Positions 4,832-12,516 of a stretch of 23,054 bases of DNA are shown here, piece by piece. Source of the DNA: a virus; the IMG/VR virus record IMGVR_UViG_3300046642_000749, positions 1-23,054 of that record. The stretch is one strand, 5' to 3'. Position 1 is the first letter of the stretch. Each line of letters starts with the position of its first letter. Under the pieces are notes generated by a model that did no database searches, was not told where the DNA came from, and worked only from the letters and a program-made list of their open reading frames with translations. The position numbers and the translations under genes were made by a program.

Positions 4832-6480
4832 CTTGGGACACTTCTTGCCCGGACTGGGAGGAACTTCTTTTAGCCGGCAAAGTCCCGATTGCGGATTTGC
4901 CACTGTTTGCTGACGAGGCCGAAGACGGATTAACAGCCTATCGGGAGCTTAGATTACCCGACGTGCAAGGAACGCCAAAGCTCGGCGATGTTGGCGGCCC
5001 CTGGTTTGAACGCATCGCAGCAGCGGTTTTTGGTAGCTATGACGTGGCGACGGATAGGCGCCTAATCCAAGAATTTTTCATTTTAGTTCCCAAGAAAAAC
5101 GGCAAATCGACTTGCGCCGCCGGCATTATGGTCGCGGCGATCGTTCGTAATCGAAGACCCGACGCCGAATTTACTTTTCTTGCGCCGACCATAGAGGTCG
5201 CGGGCATTTCGTTTCGCCAGGCGCGAGGTATTATTAAACTTGATCGGACTCTGACCAAGCTTTTCCATATCCAGGACAATATTCGCCGCATTACGCGGCG
5301 CGATACCGGCGCTTATCTGCAGATCAAGGCGGCTGACGTTGACGTGGTGACCGGTGCCAAGGCACTCGGCACGCTGGTAGATGAGACGCACGTGTTTGCG
5401 CAGAAATCGCATGCGTCGGACATTTTCATCGAGATGCGCGGCGCGCTGGCGGCGCGGCCGGACGGTTTTCTGATCCAGATCACCACGCAATCGAAAGCAC
5501 CGCCGGCCGGCATCTTCAAATCCGAACTGCAGCGCGCGCGCGACGTTCGCGACGGTAAGCTGAAATTGCCCAAGCCGTTGTTGCCGGTGCTTTATGAATT
5601 GCCGCTGAAATGCGACTGGCGCGACGAGAAAAATTGGCCGCTGGTCAATCCGAACCTCGGCCGTTCGGTTGATGCTGAGTTTTTGCGCAGTTCGTTGATC
5701 GATGCCGATCGCAAGGGCCGCGGCGATCTCGCGCTATTTGCCTCGCAGCATTTTAATGTCGAGATCGGGTTGTCGCTGCGGTCGGACCATTGGGCCGGCG
5801 CCGAGTTCTGGGAGAAGGCGACCGACCCGGAGCTCGACCTCGAGCGGTTACTCGATCAGTCAGAGGCGGTTGTCGTTGGCATAGACGGCGGCGGATTAGA
5901 TGATTTGTTCGGCGTGGTCGTACTCGGCCGCAGCAAGGAAACAAAAGACTGGCTGTGCTGGTCGCATGCCTGGTGCCATCGCGGCGTGCTGCAACGGCGG
6001 CAGACAATTGCATCGGCGCTTGAGGATTTTGCGGCGCGCGGGGAGTTGACCATTGTCGACGATGAGCTGGCCGACATTTCGGAGATCGTCGCCATTATTG
6101 CGGATATTAAGGACCGTACCCTATTGGCGAGCGTCGCAGTCGATCCGGCTGGCATCGGTGAATTCGTTGATGCGCTGGCTGAAATCCGCGTCACGCCGGA
6201 AGCCAAGAACATTGTCGGCGCGCCGCAGGGTTATCAGCTGATGAATGCGATAAAGACCTGCGAACGCAAGCTGCTCAATGGCACGTTGCGGCATAGTGGA
6301 TCGGAGTTGATGGCGTGGTGTGTCGGTAATCTCAAGATCGAGCCGACGGCCACCGCGATACGAGCGACCAAACAAAACGCGGGTGACGCCAAGATCGATG
6401 CGGTGATGGCATTGTTCAACGCCGCTACCGTGATGTGGCAGGTCAAGCCGGCGCCCGAATATCAGATGATTTTCGCCTAG
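4828..6480 (+). CDS. terL: Terminase large subunit (packaging ATPase-nuclease)
   Basis: A 550-aa protein, normal length for the HK97-type Terminase_1 family. The ATPase domain has the Walker A variant VPKKNGKST at residues 87-95 and Walker B TLVDETH at 182-188. The C-terminal RNase H-like nuclease shows GIDGGG (351-356), VAVDPAG (437-442) and an aspartate in KIDAVMAL (D524), the expected three acidic positions. It pumps DNA into the prohead and cuts the concatemer; it works with the small subunit upstream, the portal (9258) and probably the HNH protein. The start is a TTG overlapping the previous stop. No truncation or frameshift is seen. Confidence 0.95.
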   Translation: MTWDTSCPDWEELLLAGKVPIADLPLFADEAEDGLTAYRELRLPDVQGTPKLGDVGGPWFERIAAAVFGSYDVATDRRLIQEFFILVPKKNGKSTCAAGIMVAAIVRNRRPDAEFTFLAPTIEVAGISFRQARGIIKLDRTLTKLFHIQDNIRRITRRDTGAYLQIKAADVDVVTGAKALGTLVDETHVFAQKSHASDIFIEMRGALAARPDGFLIQITTQSKAPPAGIFKSELQRARDVRDGKLKLPKPLLPVLYELPLKCDWRDEKNWPLVNPNLGRSVDAEFLRSSLIDADRKGRGDLALFASQHFNVEIGLSLRSDHWAGAEFWEKATDPELDLERLLDQSEAVVVGIDGGGLDDLFGVVVLGRSKETKDWLCWSHAWCHRGVLQRRQTIASALEDFAARGELTIVDDELADISEIVAIIADIKDRTLLASVAVDPAGIGEFVDALAEIRVTPEAKNIVGAPQGYQLMNAIKTCERKLLNGTLRHSGSELMAWCVGNLKIEPTATAIRATKQNAGDAKIDAVMALFNAATVMWQVKPAPEYQMIFA

Positions 6481-6493
6481 GGAGTTCACCAAG

Positions 6494-6664
6494 ATGACGC
6501 TCGGGCTTTGTTATTGGATTCTGATGCTGATCTGGTTGGTGTTCGGAATCTTTGTTCACTTCGGTTATGGCGGTGTCTATGCCGCTGCTGGCAACACGGT
6601 CCTGCTGTTCGTTTTGTTCTTGCTGTTGGGCTGGCAAATTTTTGGTCCGCCGTTGCACCGATGA
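6494..6664 (+). CDS. Small two-span membrane protein (56 aa)
   Basis: A short gene with GGAG nine bases before its ATG. The 56-aa product has two hydrophobic segments: about residues 6-22 (starting CYWILMLIW) and 35-50 (VLLFVLFLLLGW), joined by a Gly/Tyr-rich turn, and ends GPPLHR. Similar tiny membrane proteins occur next to head genes in Bradyrhizobium- and Burkholderia-type prophages, without known function as far as I know. Its stop overlaps the start of another small membrane protein (ATGA, 6661-6664). A holin-like or superinfection-exclusion role is possible, but nothing in the sequence establishes it. Confidence 0.7.
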   Translation: MTLGLCYWILMLIWLVFGIFVHFGYGGVYAAAGNTVLLFVLFLLLGWQIFGPPLHR

Positions 6665-6840
6665 CGCCAGCGGGTGCAATGATTGACAGCTTGTCGATCG
6701 CCGAGCGCGCCTGGCTGATTGGCATCACGGTGATGGCCGTCAGTTCGCTGCTGCTGGGCCTTTGTCTGCTCAACGCCGTCATGGAAGTCGATAAAGCGCC
6801 GTCGCGGCCGCGCGATAGGAGGCGAGATGCCCTTACCTGA
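6661..6840 (+). CDS. Small single-span membrane protein (59 aa)
   Basis: The start is taken as ATG 6661, coupled to the previous stop, rather than an upstream in-frame alternative codon. The 59-aa product has one strong transmembrane helix at about residues 17-40 (AWLIGITVMAVSS, then LLLGLCLLNAV) and a basic C-terminal tail (RPRDRRRDALT) that would be cytoplasmic by the positive-inside rule. It overlaps the capsid gene by 14 bases. With its upstream partner it forms a two-gene membrane cassette in the head operon. Function unknown. Confidence 0.65.
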   Translation: MTPAGAMIDSLSIAERAWLIGITVMAVSSLLLGLCLLNAVMEVDKAPSRPRDRRRDALT

Positions 6841-9058
6841 TCCGCACAAAAACGAGACTCAGCAAGACTTTGTCTCGCGCTGCATCGCCGGCGCTGTTGG
6901 CGATGCGACGGTGCCCAATACCGAGAACGGCCGCGCCCAGGCGGCGGCAATGTGCTTCGACGTTTGGCGCAACCGCGACAAACCGGCGAAGGCCGGCCCG
7001 ACCGCGGCCGACTGTCCGATGATGGGCGATTGCCCGATGCAGGCGAAGGCCGGCGCGATAGCCGATTGCCCGCGCGGCGATTGTCCCATGAAACCGATGG
7101 CCGGCTCGCTGGCCGGCTATGCTTACGCGACGATCGAAATCAAATCGTTCGATAACGATCAGCGGGTGATCGAGGGCATCGCGTCAACGCCCACAGCTGA
7201 TCGTCTCGGCGATGTCATGAATCCGCTCGGTGCCAAGTTCGCTTTGCCGATGCCGTTGCTATGGCAACACGACAGCAAATCGCCGATCGGCCAGGTGGTG
7301 TGGGCCGAGGCACGCGAGACCGGCATTCCGTTTCGCGCCAAGATCGCCAACGTGGCGGAACCAGGCCGATTGAAGGATCGTCTCGACGAGGCCTGGCAAT
7401 CGCTCAAGGCCGGTCTAGTTCGTTTTGCGTCCATTGGCTTCACTGCCGCATCTGACAAAGTGAAGCTGCTCAAGGGCGGCGGCCTGCAATACGACGAATG
7501 GTCCTGGCTCGAATTGAGCGCCGTGACCATCCCAGCCAATGCCGAAGCCACCATCACCGCTATCCGTTCCATCGATCAGGTGCTGCGCGCCGCGTCCGGC
7601 GATTGCAAGCTGATCGAAACCGTGCCGGCTCCGTCGAGCCAGAAGAAGGAAAAACCCGCCAGCGTCCTGGCATCCCGATCAATCAAGCTTGGAGCCACGA
7701 CAATGGCTACGAAGACAAACTCAGAAAGAATTAAGGATCTCGAGGCAAAACGCGGGGCGGAAGCGGCTGCGCGCGATGCCATTCAAACCAAGGTTGCCGA
7801 TGAGGATCGTACCAAAGATGAGGCCGAGCAGACCGCGTTCGACGAGCATTCGGCAACCATCAAGGCGATCGACCGCGAATTAGCCGATTGTCGAACGATC
7901 GAGAAAGAAATGATCATGCGGGCGCAGCCAGTCATCGGCGACGGCAGCATGGAAATCCACAGCCCGGGCAGCATCCAGGTCAGGGCGCCAGTGCTTGAGC
8001 ACGGCCTCGGCTTGATCAAGGCACTGGCTTGCGAAGGGCATGCTATTAAATACCATCGCGATGTTTACTCAGTGGCGCGGCAATTCTGCGGACAATGGCC
8101 GCAAGTGGAAAACCATTTGCGGACCAAGGCCGCAGTGGCGACCGGCACGACGACGGGGACGACTTGGGCCAGTCCCCTGGTGTATCCGGCAAATTTAGTC
8201 GCTGACTTCTTCGAGTTTTTGGTGCCGCAAACTTTCATGGGCCGCATTCCCGGTCTGACGCGGGTGCCGTTCAACTCGCGGGTGCCGCGCGAGAACTCGG
8301 TGATCACCGCGCAGTGGGTTGGGGAAGGCCGGTCCAAGCCGGTCGCTGCCGGCAGCTTCGACTTTGTGTCGCTCAGCTTCGCCAAGACCGCCTGCATCAT
8401 GGGCGTCACCGATGAGCTGGTGCGGTTCTCGTCGCCGTCGATCGAAACGTTGGTGCGTAACAATTTGGCCAAGGGCATCGCCAAGTTTCTTGATGTCCAG
8501 TTCATCGATCCGTCGGTGGCTGCTGTCGTTGGCCAGAATCCGGCATCGATAACGAACACTTGCGATCACGATGCGGCGTCGGGCACGGATATCACGGCGG
8601 TCATTCACGACATTCGTGAGATTCTGTTCCACTTCCAGGAGTACAATATTCCGACCGATGGCCTCGTGCTGATTATGCAGCCGGTGCTGGCGACTTCGAT
8701 CGGTACTATGATGACGACGCTCGGCGTTCGCCAATTCCCCGAGGTTAACGGCCAGGGCGGCTCGATTCTCGGTGTGCAGGTCATAACCTCGAACAACTCG
8801 CCATCGGGGCAGATCACGGCGATCCATCCGCCGTCGGTTCTTTTGGCCGATGACGGTGGCATCCAGATCGATCTGTCGAATGAGGCCTCGGTTGAGATGC
8901 AAGACAACCCGACCTCGACCGATTGGCATCTCGTCTCCGCATTCCAGCAAAACTTGCTGTTCGTGCGGGCCGAGCAATACATCACCTGGGCGCGCGGCCG
9001 TGATAAGGGCGTTTATTATATCAATGCCGCCAACTATGCCGGAGCCGTCACCGGATGA
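6827..9058 (+). CDS. HK97-type prohead protease fused to major capsid protein
   Basis: One 743-aa reading frame holding two normally separate proteins. Residues 1-95 are an N-terminal extension with six cysteines, including four DCP motifs (62-88). Residues 98-250 are the S78 prohead protease: catalytic His148 in LLWQHD, Ser202 in RFASIGF and Glu229 in WLELSAVTIPANA. Residues 293-370 are a charged, coiled-coil-like delta/scaffold region, and 385-743 are the HK97 capsid fold (with WASPLVYPANL, GRIPGLTRVPF, TSTDWHLVSAFQQNL). ATG at 7703 (residue 293), with GGAG eight bases upstream, could also give a free capsid protein. AGGAGG precedes the ATG at 6827. Fused forms are known in prophages; the internal start suggests both products may be made. 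Confidence 0.92.
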   Translation: MPLPDPHKNETQQDFVSRCIAGAVGDATVPNTENGRAQAAAMCFDVWRNRDKPAKAGPTAADCPMMGDCPMQAKAGAIADCPRGDCPMKPMAGSLAGYAYATIEIKSFDNDQRVIEGIASTPTADRLGDVMNPLGAKFALPMPLLWQHDSKSPIGQVVWAEARETGIPFRAKIANVAEPGRLKDRLDEAWQSLKAGLVRFASIGFTAASDKVKLLKGGGLQYDEWSWLELSAVTIPANAEATITAIRSIDQVLRAASGDCKLIETVPAPSSQKKEKPASVLASRSIKLGATTMATKTNSERIKDLEAKRGAEAAARDAIQTKVADEDRTKDEAEQTAFDEHSATIKAIDRELADCRTIEKEMIMRAQPVIGDGSMEIHSPGSIQVRAPVLEHGLGLIKALACEGHAIKYHRDVYSVARQFCGQWPQVENHLRTKAAVATGTTTGTTWASPLVYPANLVADFFEFLVPQTFMGRIPGLTRVPFNSRVPRENSVITAQWVGEGRSKPVAAGSFDFVSLSFAKTACIMGVTDELVRFSSPSIETLVRNNLAKGIAKFLDVQFIDPSVAAVVGQNPASITNTCDHDAASGTDITAVIHDIREILFHFQEYNIPTDGLVLIMQPVLATSIGTMMTTLGVRQFPEVNGQGGSILGVQVITSNNSPSGQITAIHPPSVLLADDGGIQIDLSNEASVEMQDNPTSTDWHLVSAFQQNLLFVRAEQYITWARGRDKGVYYINAANYAGAVTG
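7691..7705 (+). promoter_or_regulatory. Internal ribosome-binding site and start for a separate capsid protein
   Basis: GGAG at 7691-7694 is followed eight bases later by an in-frame ATG (7703) exactly at the junction between the protease and capsid domains. Initiation here would give a 451-aa capsid protein without the protease. Translation from this site is inferred. Confidence 0.45.
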
Positions 9059-9261
9059 TGATGATGCGAGCCTTGAAGACGTTGCGGTACAACAACCGTA
9101 ACCTTGCAGCGGGTGACGTCTTCAAGCTCGTCAACGAGCATGGCGATGTTGATGTGCATCGCCATGTCTTGCTTTCGGCGCAACTGGCTGAAGATCTGGA
9201 CGGCACGGAACCGAAAAAGAAACGAATCTATAAACGTCGCGACATGGTGGCCGAGGAATGA
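9055..9261 (+). CDS. Small phage protein of unknown function between capsid and portal
   Basis: A 68-aa protein that starts in a run of four consecutive ATG codons (9055-9066), the first of which overlaps the capsid stop; any of them could be used. Visible features are a region ending LLSAQLAEDLDG and a strongly basic stretch (PKKKRIYKRRD). The layout resembles small head-completion or capsid-accessory proteins, but I recognise no family. Its stop overlaps the portal start (ATGA, 9258-9261), so it is translated with the head genes. Confidence 0.6.
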   Translation: MMMMRALKTLRYNNRNLAAGDVFKLVNEHGDVDVHRHVLLSAQLAEDLDGTEPKKKRIYKRRDMVAEE

Positions 9262-10613
9262 AGCTGTTCGGGTTCGAGGTCACGGTGCGCAAGCAGATGC
9301 CGGCGCTGCCATCGAATTCGCTCTATGACCGCGGCTGGTTTCCGGTTGTTCGCGAGCCGTTCGCCGGCGCCTGGCAACAGAACCGTCCGCTGGTCATCGG
9401 CAATCCCTTACAGAACGCGACGCTCTATCGCTGCGTGACCATGCCGGCCGCTGATATCGCCAAGATGCGATTGAAGCTGATGACGGATATCGGCGACATC
9501 TCCAAGGAAACCACCGCGGCGGCATTCTCGCCGATCCTTAACAAGCCGAATCGTTACCAGACCCGCATCCAGTTCTACGAGAGTTGGATTATTTCCAAGC
9601 TGCGCACCGGCAATGCCTACGTTCTCAAGGAGCGCGATGCACGCAATGTCGTGGCCGCGATATATGTGCTCGATCCGTATCGCGTGCGCGTCCTGGTCGC
9701 GCCGGATGGTTCGGTGTTCTATGAATTGAATGCGGATGCGCTGGCTGGCGTGCCGGCGGACAAGGTGATGGTGCCCGACAGCGAGATCATGCACGATCGT
9801 ATCAATTGTCTGTTTCATCCGCTGTTCGGCATGTCGCCGCTTTATTCGACTTCGCAAGCCGCCTCGGCAGGATTGTCGATGCAAGAATTCTCGGCGCGCT
9901 TTTTCACCAATGCGGCGCGGCCGTCCGGCGTGTTGACGGCGCCGGGCGATATTCCGCAGGCGACGGCGGACCGATTGAAAAATCATTGGACCGAGGAATA
10001 TTCGCAAGGTAATTCCGGCCGCGTCGCCGTGCTTGGCTCGGGCCTCAAATTCGAGGCGATGCAGCAGAATGCGGTTGATAGCCAATTGATCGAGCAACTC
10101 AAGCATAGCGACGAAAGCATCTGCGCCGCATTCGGCATTCCGGCATTCATGGTCGGCGTCAAGGACCCGCCGAACTACAACAATGCCGAATTATTGGATC
10201 TGCAATATTACAAACAATGCTTGCAGAGCCTAATCGAGCACATCGAACTCATTCTCACCGAAGGTCTTGCACTCGATGGCGCCGGCTATCATGCCGAATT
10301 TGACCTCACCGGTCTGTTCCGCATGGACAGCCAGACGCAGATTGCGACGCTAAGCACAGCGGTCGATAAGGGCATCATGACCCATAACGAGGCGCGCGAG
10401 ATTTTGGACCTGCCGCCGGAGCCCGGCGGTGACGTGCTGATGGCGCAGCAGCAGATGTTCTCGCTCGAGGCATTGGCCAATCGCGGCAACGCGCCGGCCT
10501 TGCCCGCAGCGCCGGCGCCCGGTGGCCCTCCCGCCGCGGCGCCGAGCGAGCGGCCGTTCAATCCGCAGGCAATGCTCGAGGCTTTGCGCAAGGAGTTTGG
10601 CTGTGCAGCTTGA
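9258..10613 (+). CDS. HK97-family portal protein
   Basis: A 451-aa protein, of usual size for this family. Recognisable segments are ATLYRCVTMPAADIAKM (about 55-71), the middle-domain piece LRTGNAYVLKERD (about 115-127), the HPLFGMSPL motif (about 190-200), ARFFTNAARPSGVL (about 215-228), and the C-terminal VAVLGSGLKFEAM, then FGIPAFMVG and YNNAELLDLQYY. It forms the dodecameric DNA channel at the capsid vertex that receives the terminase and later the connector. In most HK97-like phages the portal gene precedes protease and capsid; here it follows them. The C-terminus is Pro/Ala-rich. Confidence 0.94.
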   Translation: MKLFGFEVTVRKQMPALPSNSLYDRGWFPVVREPFAGAWQQNRPLVIGNPLQNATLYRCVTMPAADIAKMRLKLMTDIGDISKETTAAAFSPILNKPNRYQTRIQFYESWIISKLRTGNAYVLKERDARNVVAAIYVLDPYRVRVLVAPDGSVFYELNADALAGVPADKVMVPDSEIMHDRINCLFHPLFGMSPLYSTSQAASAGLSMQEFSARFFTNAARPSGVLTAPGDIPQATADRLKNHWTEEYSQGNSGRVAVLGSGLKFEAMQQNAVDSQLIEQLKHSDESICAAFGIPAFMVGVKDPPNYNNAELLDLQYYKQCLQSLIEHIELILTEGLALDGAGYHAEFDLTGLFRMDSQTQIATLSTAVDKGIMTHNEAREILDLPPEPGGDVLMAQQQMFSLEALANRGNAPALPAAPAPGGPPAAAPSERPFNPQAMLEALRKEFGCAA

Positions 10614-11241
10614 GGAAAGCATGGCGAAAGAACTCGCCAGCATTGTCAATGAACGATTGGCCAAATGCTTTGATGAAGTTGCGGGTCTCAAAAGCCGCAT
10701 AGGCGTGTTGGAGCTGCGCCAGCCGGAGCGCGGCGAAAAAGGCGAGCGCGGTCTAAACGGCGAGAAAGGCGACAAGGGCGATCGCGGCGACAAGGGAGAT
10801 CCAGGCATTATCGGCCGCGATGGCCTGTCCGGAGTGCCGGGCCGTGACGGCAAGGACGGCCGCGATGGCGTGGACGGCAAGGATGGCGCCTCCGGCAAGG
10901 ATGGCGCCGATGGCCTCGGCTTTGACGATGTGACGTTTGAATTGGTCGATAATGGCACCAGCGTCATCGAGCGTTATGCCAAGGGCAACGTGGTCAAGAC
11001 TTTGAAGCGGCGGATTCGCAGCCGCCATCACGGACCATGGAAACATGACGGCGAGTATTTCTTCGAGGACAGCGTGACCTCCGGCGGCTCCAGCTGGATG
11101 GCGATGGTCGATGCGCCGAAGTGCAAGCCCGGCGACGGCAAGGATTGGCAATTGTGGGTTCGCAAGGGCCGCGATGGTAGGGATGGCGAGCGCGGGCCAC
11201 CTGGTCCGGTTGGTCCGCCCGGTAAAGACGCGAGTTACTGA
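10603..11241 (+). CDS. Collagen-like phage protein with two Gly-X-Y stretches
   Basis: GTG 10603 has AAGGAG seven bases upstream (212 aa); ATG 10621 with GAGG is an alternative giving 206 aa. Residues 1-40 are a helical, coiled-coil-like segment, a usual trimerisation element. Residues 44-106 are an uninterrupted run of Gly-X-Y triplets (21 glycines at every third position), mostly charged (GEKGDK, GRDGKD). A small beta domain follows (107-188, with GGSSWMAM and KDWQLWVRKG, resembling carbohydrate-binding-like modules in such proteins), then a second short collagen stretch (189-209, GPPGPVGPPG). It is probably a trimeric surface fibre or head decoration. Such proteins are frequent near the portal in alphaproteobacterial phages, but their exact role is not settled. 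Confidence 0.85.
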   Translation: MQLEESMAKELASIVNERLAKCFDEVAGLKSRIGVLELRQPERGEKGERGLNGEKGDKGDRGDKGDPGIIGRDGLSGVPGRDGKDGRDGVDGKDGASGKDGADGLGFDDVTFELVDNGTSVIERYAKGNVVKTLKRRIRSRHHGPWKHDGEYFFEDSVTSGGSSWMAMVDAPKCKPGDGKDWQLWVRKGRDGRDGERGPPGPVGPPGKDASY

Positions 11242-11242
11242 A

Positions 11243-11896
11243 ATGCATTCCATCGTTGTGGTGCAGCAAACCGCAAGCGTTTACGACTTGACCACGGTCG
11301 CTGCGGCCAATGCGTTTCTCGGATTGACTTCGTCCGTTGAGAATGATGCGAACATAGCGGCGCATATCACTTCGGCATCGCAGATTATCGCCAATCAATG
11401 CGACCGGGTATTCGCCATGCAGGACGTGGTCGAGACCTTCTTCATGCGGTCGGGCGAATACGGCGAGGTGCTCAATCTCGATCGCCCGCCAGTCATTGCG
11501 ATTTCTTCGATCGTCCAGAATGGCCAGTCATTGACGCCGGATTTTTACGACGCCGATCTGGACAAGGGTTTCATTTGGCGGCGTTGCGACTTTCTGCCGT
11601 GGACGTCCGCGCCCTATCCTTACGGTTACGGCAACAATCGCATCGCCGTGACTTACACCGGCGGTTATGACCTGCCTACGGGCGCGCCGGCGGACTTGGC
11701 GCTTGCTTGCCTGCTGTTGATGAAAGAGCAGCGCTTCATGCAGGCGCGCGGCGATCCGAGTATCCGCAGCCTTTCGCATGGTGACGTGACGATCTTCTAT
11801 CAACAAACCGCAGCCGGCATCGGCGCCGGCCAGGGCGCATTGCCGCCCGCGGTCGATCGTCTCCTGGCACCATACAAGTTCCCGGCCGCGGCGTGA
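11243..11896 (+). CDS. Head-tail connector (adaptor) protein, gp6-like
   Basis: Taking ATG 11243 right after the collagen stop gives 217 aa. It begins with a helical bundle: YDLTTVAAANAFLGL, then ANIAAHITSASQIIANQCDRVF, as in HK97 gp6 / SPP1 gp15 adaptors, where residues from the N-terminal helices line the ring. The middle has beta segments (VLNLDRPPVIAISSIVQNG, NRIAVTYTGGYDLP), and the C-terminal part contains LALACLLLMKEQRF. These are hallmarks of the phage connector family that seals the portal after packaging. The usual neighbours (head-tail joining, tail terminator) are not next to it but about 9 kb downstream. Confidence 0.8.
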   Translation: MHSIVVVQQTASVYDLTTVAAANAFLGLTSSVENDANIAAHITSASQIIANQCDRVFAMQDVVETFFMRSGEYGEVLNLDRPPVIAISSIVQNGQSLTPDFYDADLDKGFIWRRCDFLPWTSAPYPYGYGNNRIAVTYTGGYDLPTGAPADLALACLLLMKEQRFMQARGDPSIRSLSHGDVTIFYQQTAAGIGAGQGALPPAVDRLLAPYKFPAAA

Positions 11897-12516
11897 GTGC
11901 GCAATATTGGGATATCCCGCCGGAATGGACCGGCGAAACGGCATTCATTGTTGCCGGCGGTCCTTCGGTTGGATTGATCGACTTGGAAGCGCTGCGTGGT
12001 CAGCGCATCATTGCGATCAATACATCCTATCAGGCGGTGCCGTTCGCCGATTTCATAATCTTTGCCGATGCGCGCTGGTATGAAAATTACCGCTCGCAAT
12101 TGGTCGACTGGAAGGGGCGCATAATCTGCTGCTCGCAATCGTCGCGTTCGCCGCAGCTGTTGCGTGTGGCGCGGCGCAACCGTCCGACCGATGATGCGCG
12201 CGATACCTTGTTCGTCCAGTTCACCACCGCGACGGCGGCGATCGAATTGGCGGTCAAGCTCGGGGCCGTCAAAATTGTGCTGTTAGGTCTCGACGGCAAA
12301 AGCGGGCCAGATGGCAAGACCCATCACCATCGGTCGCAGCCGTGGCGGCCACTGCCCGGCTGGGAGGCCAAGCATAGGACAGATCTGATCCAGTTGGTCG
12401 AGCCGTTGAAGGCTCGCGGTATCGAAGTCTGTCATGGCACGCCCGGCTCGGCCTATGAGTTCTGGCCGACCGTTGCCTTGACCGAGGTGCTCGGCCGTGT
12501 CCTCGCCGCCGCCTAG
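11893..12516 (+). CDS. DUF115/GT42-like protein with AGGPS motif (first copy)
   Basis: A 207-aa protein starting at a GTG that overlaps the connector stop (GTGA). The N-terminal Rossmann-like part has FIVAGGPSVG (about 18-27), INTSY (about 43-47) and FADARW (about 57-62). The second half has TTATAAIELAVKLGAVKIVLLGLDG (about 112-135), histidines in KTHHH, and YEFWP near the end. This order (AGGPS loop, D-A-R, Ala-rich helix, LGLDG, His) is shared by DUF115/MptE-like proteins and resembles GT42 sialyltransferases. A nucleotide-sugar transferase is therefore plausible, not proven. A second protein of the same type is encoded at 14678. It opens the five-enzyme cassette. Confidence 0.65.
   Translation: MSAQYWDIPPEWTGETAFIVAGGPSVGLIDLEALRGQRIIAINTSYQAVPFADFIIFADARWYENYRSQLVDWKGRIICCSQSSRSPQLLRVARRNRPTDDARDTLFVQFTTATAAIELAVKLGAVKIVLLGLDGKSGPDGKTHHHRSQPWRPLPGWEAKHRTDLIQLVEPLKARGIEVCHGTPGSAYEFWPTVALTEVLGRVLAAA

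Noticed and set aside
8195-8977. Long open frame on the minus strand (260 aa)
   Set aside because: It lies antisense to the strongly supported capsid gene and has composition typical of a shadow frame in high-GC DNA (many R and H), with no recognisable domain.
9408-10106. Minus-strand open frame of 232 aa
   Set aside because: Antisense to the portal gene; R- and H-rich, no motif, no ribosome-binding site noticed.
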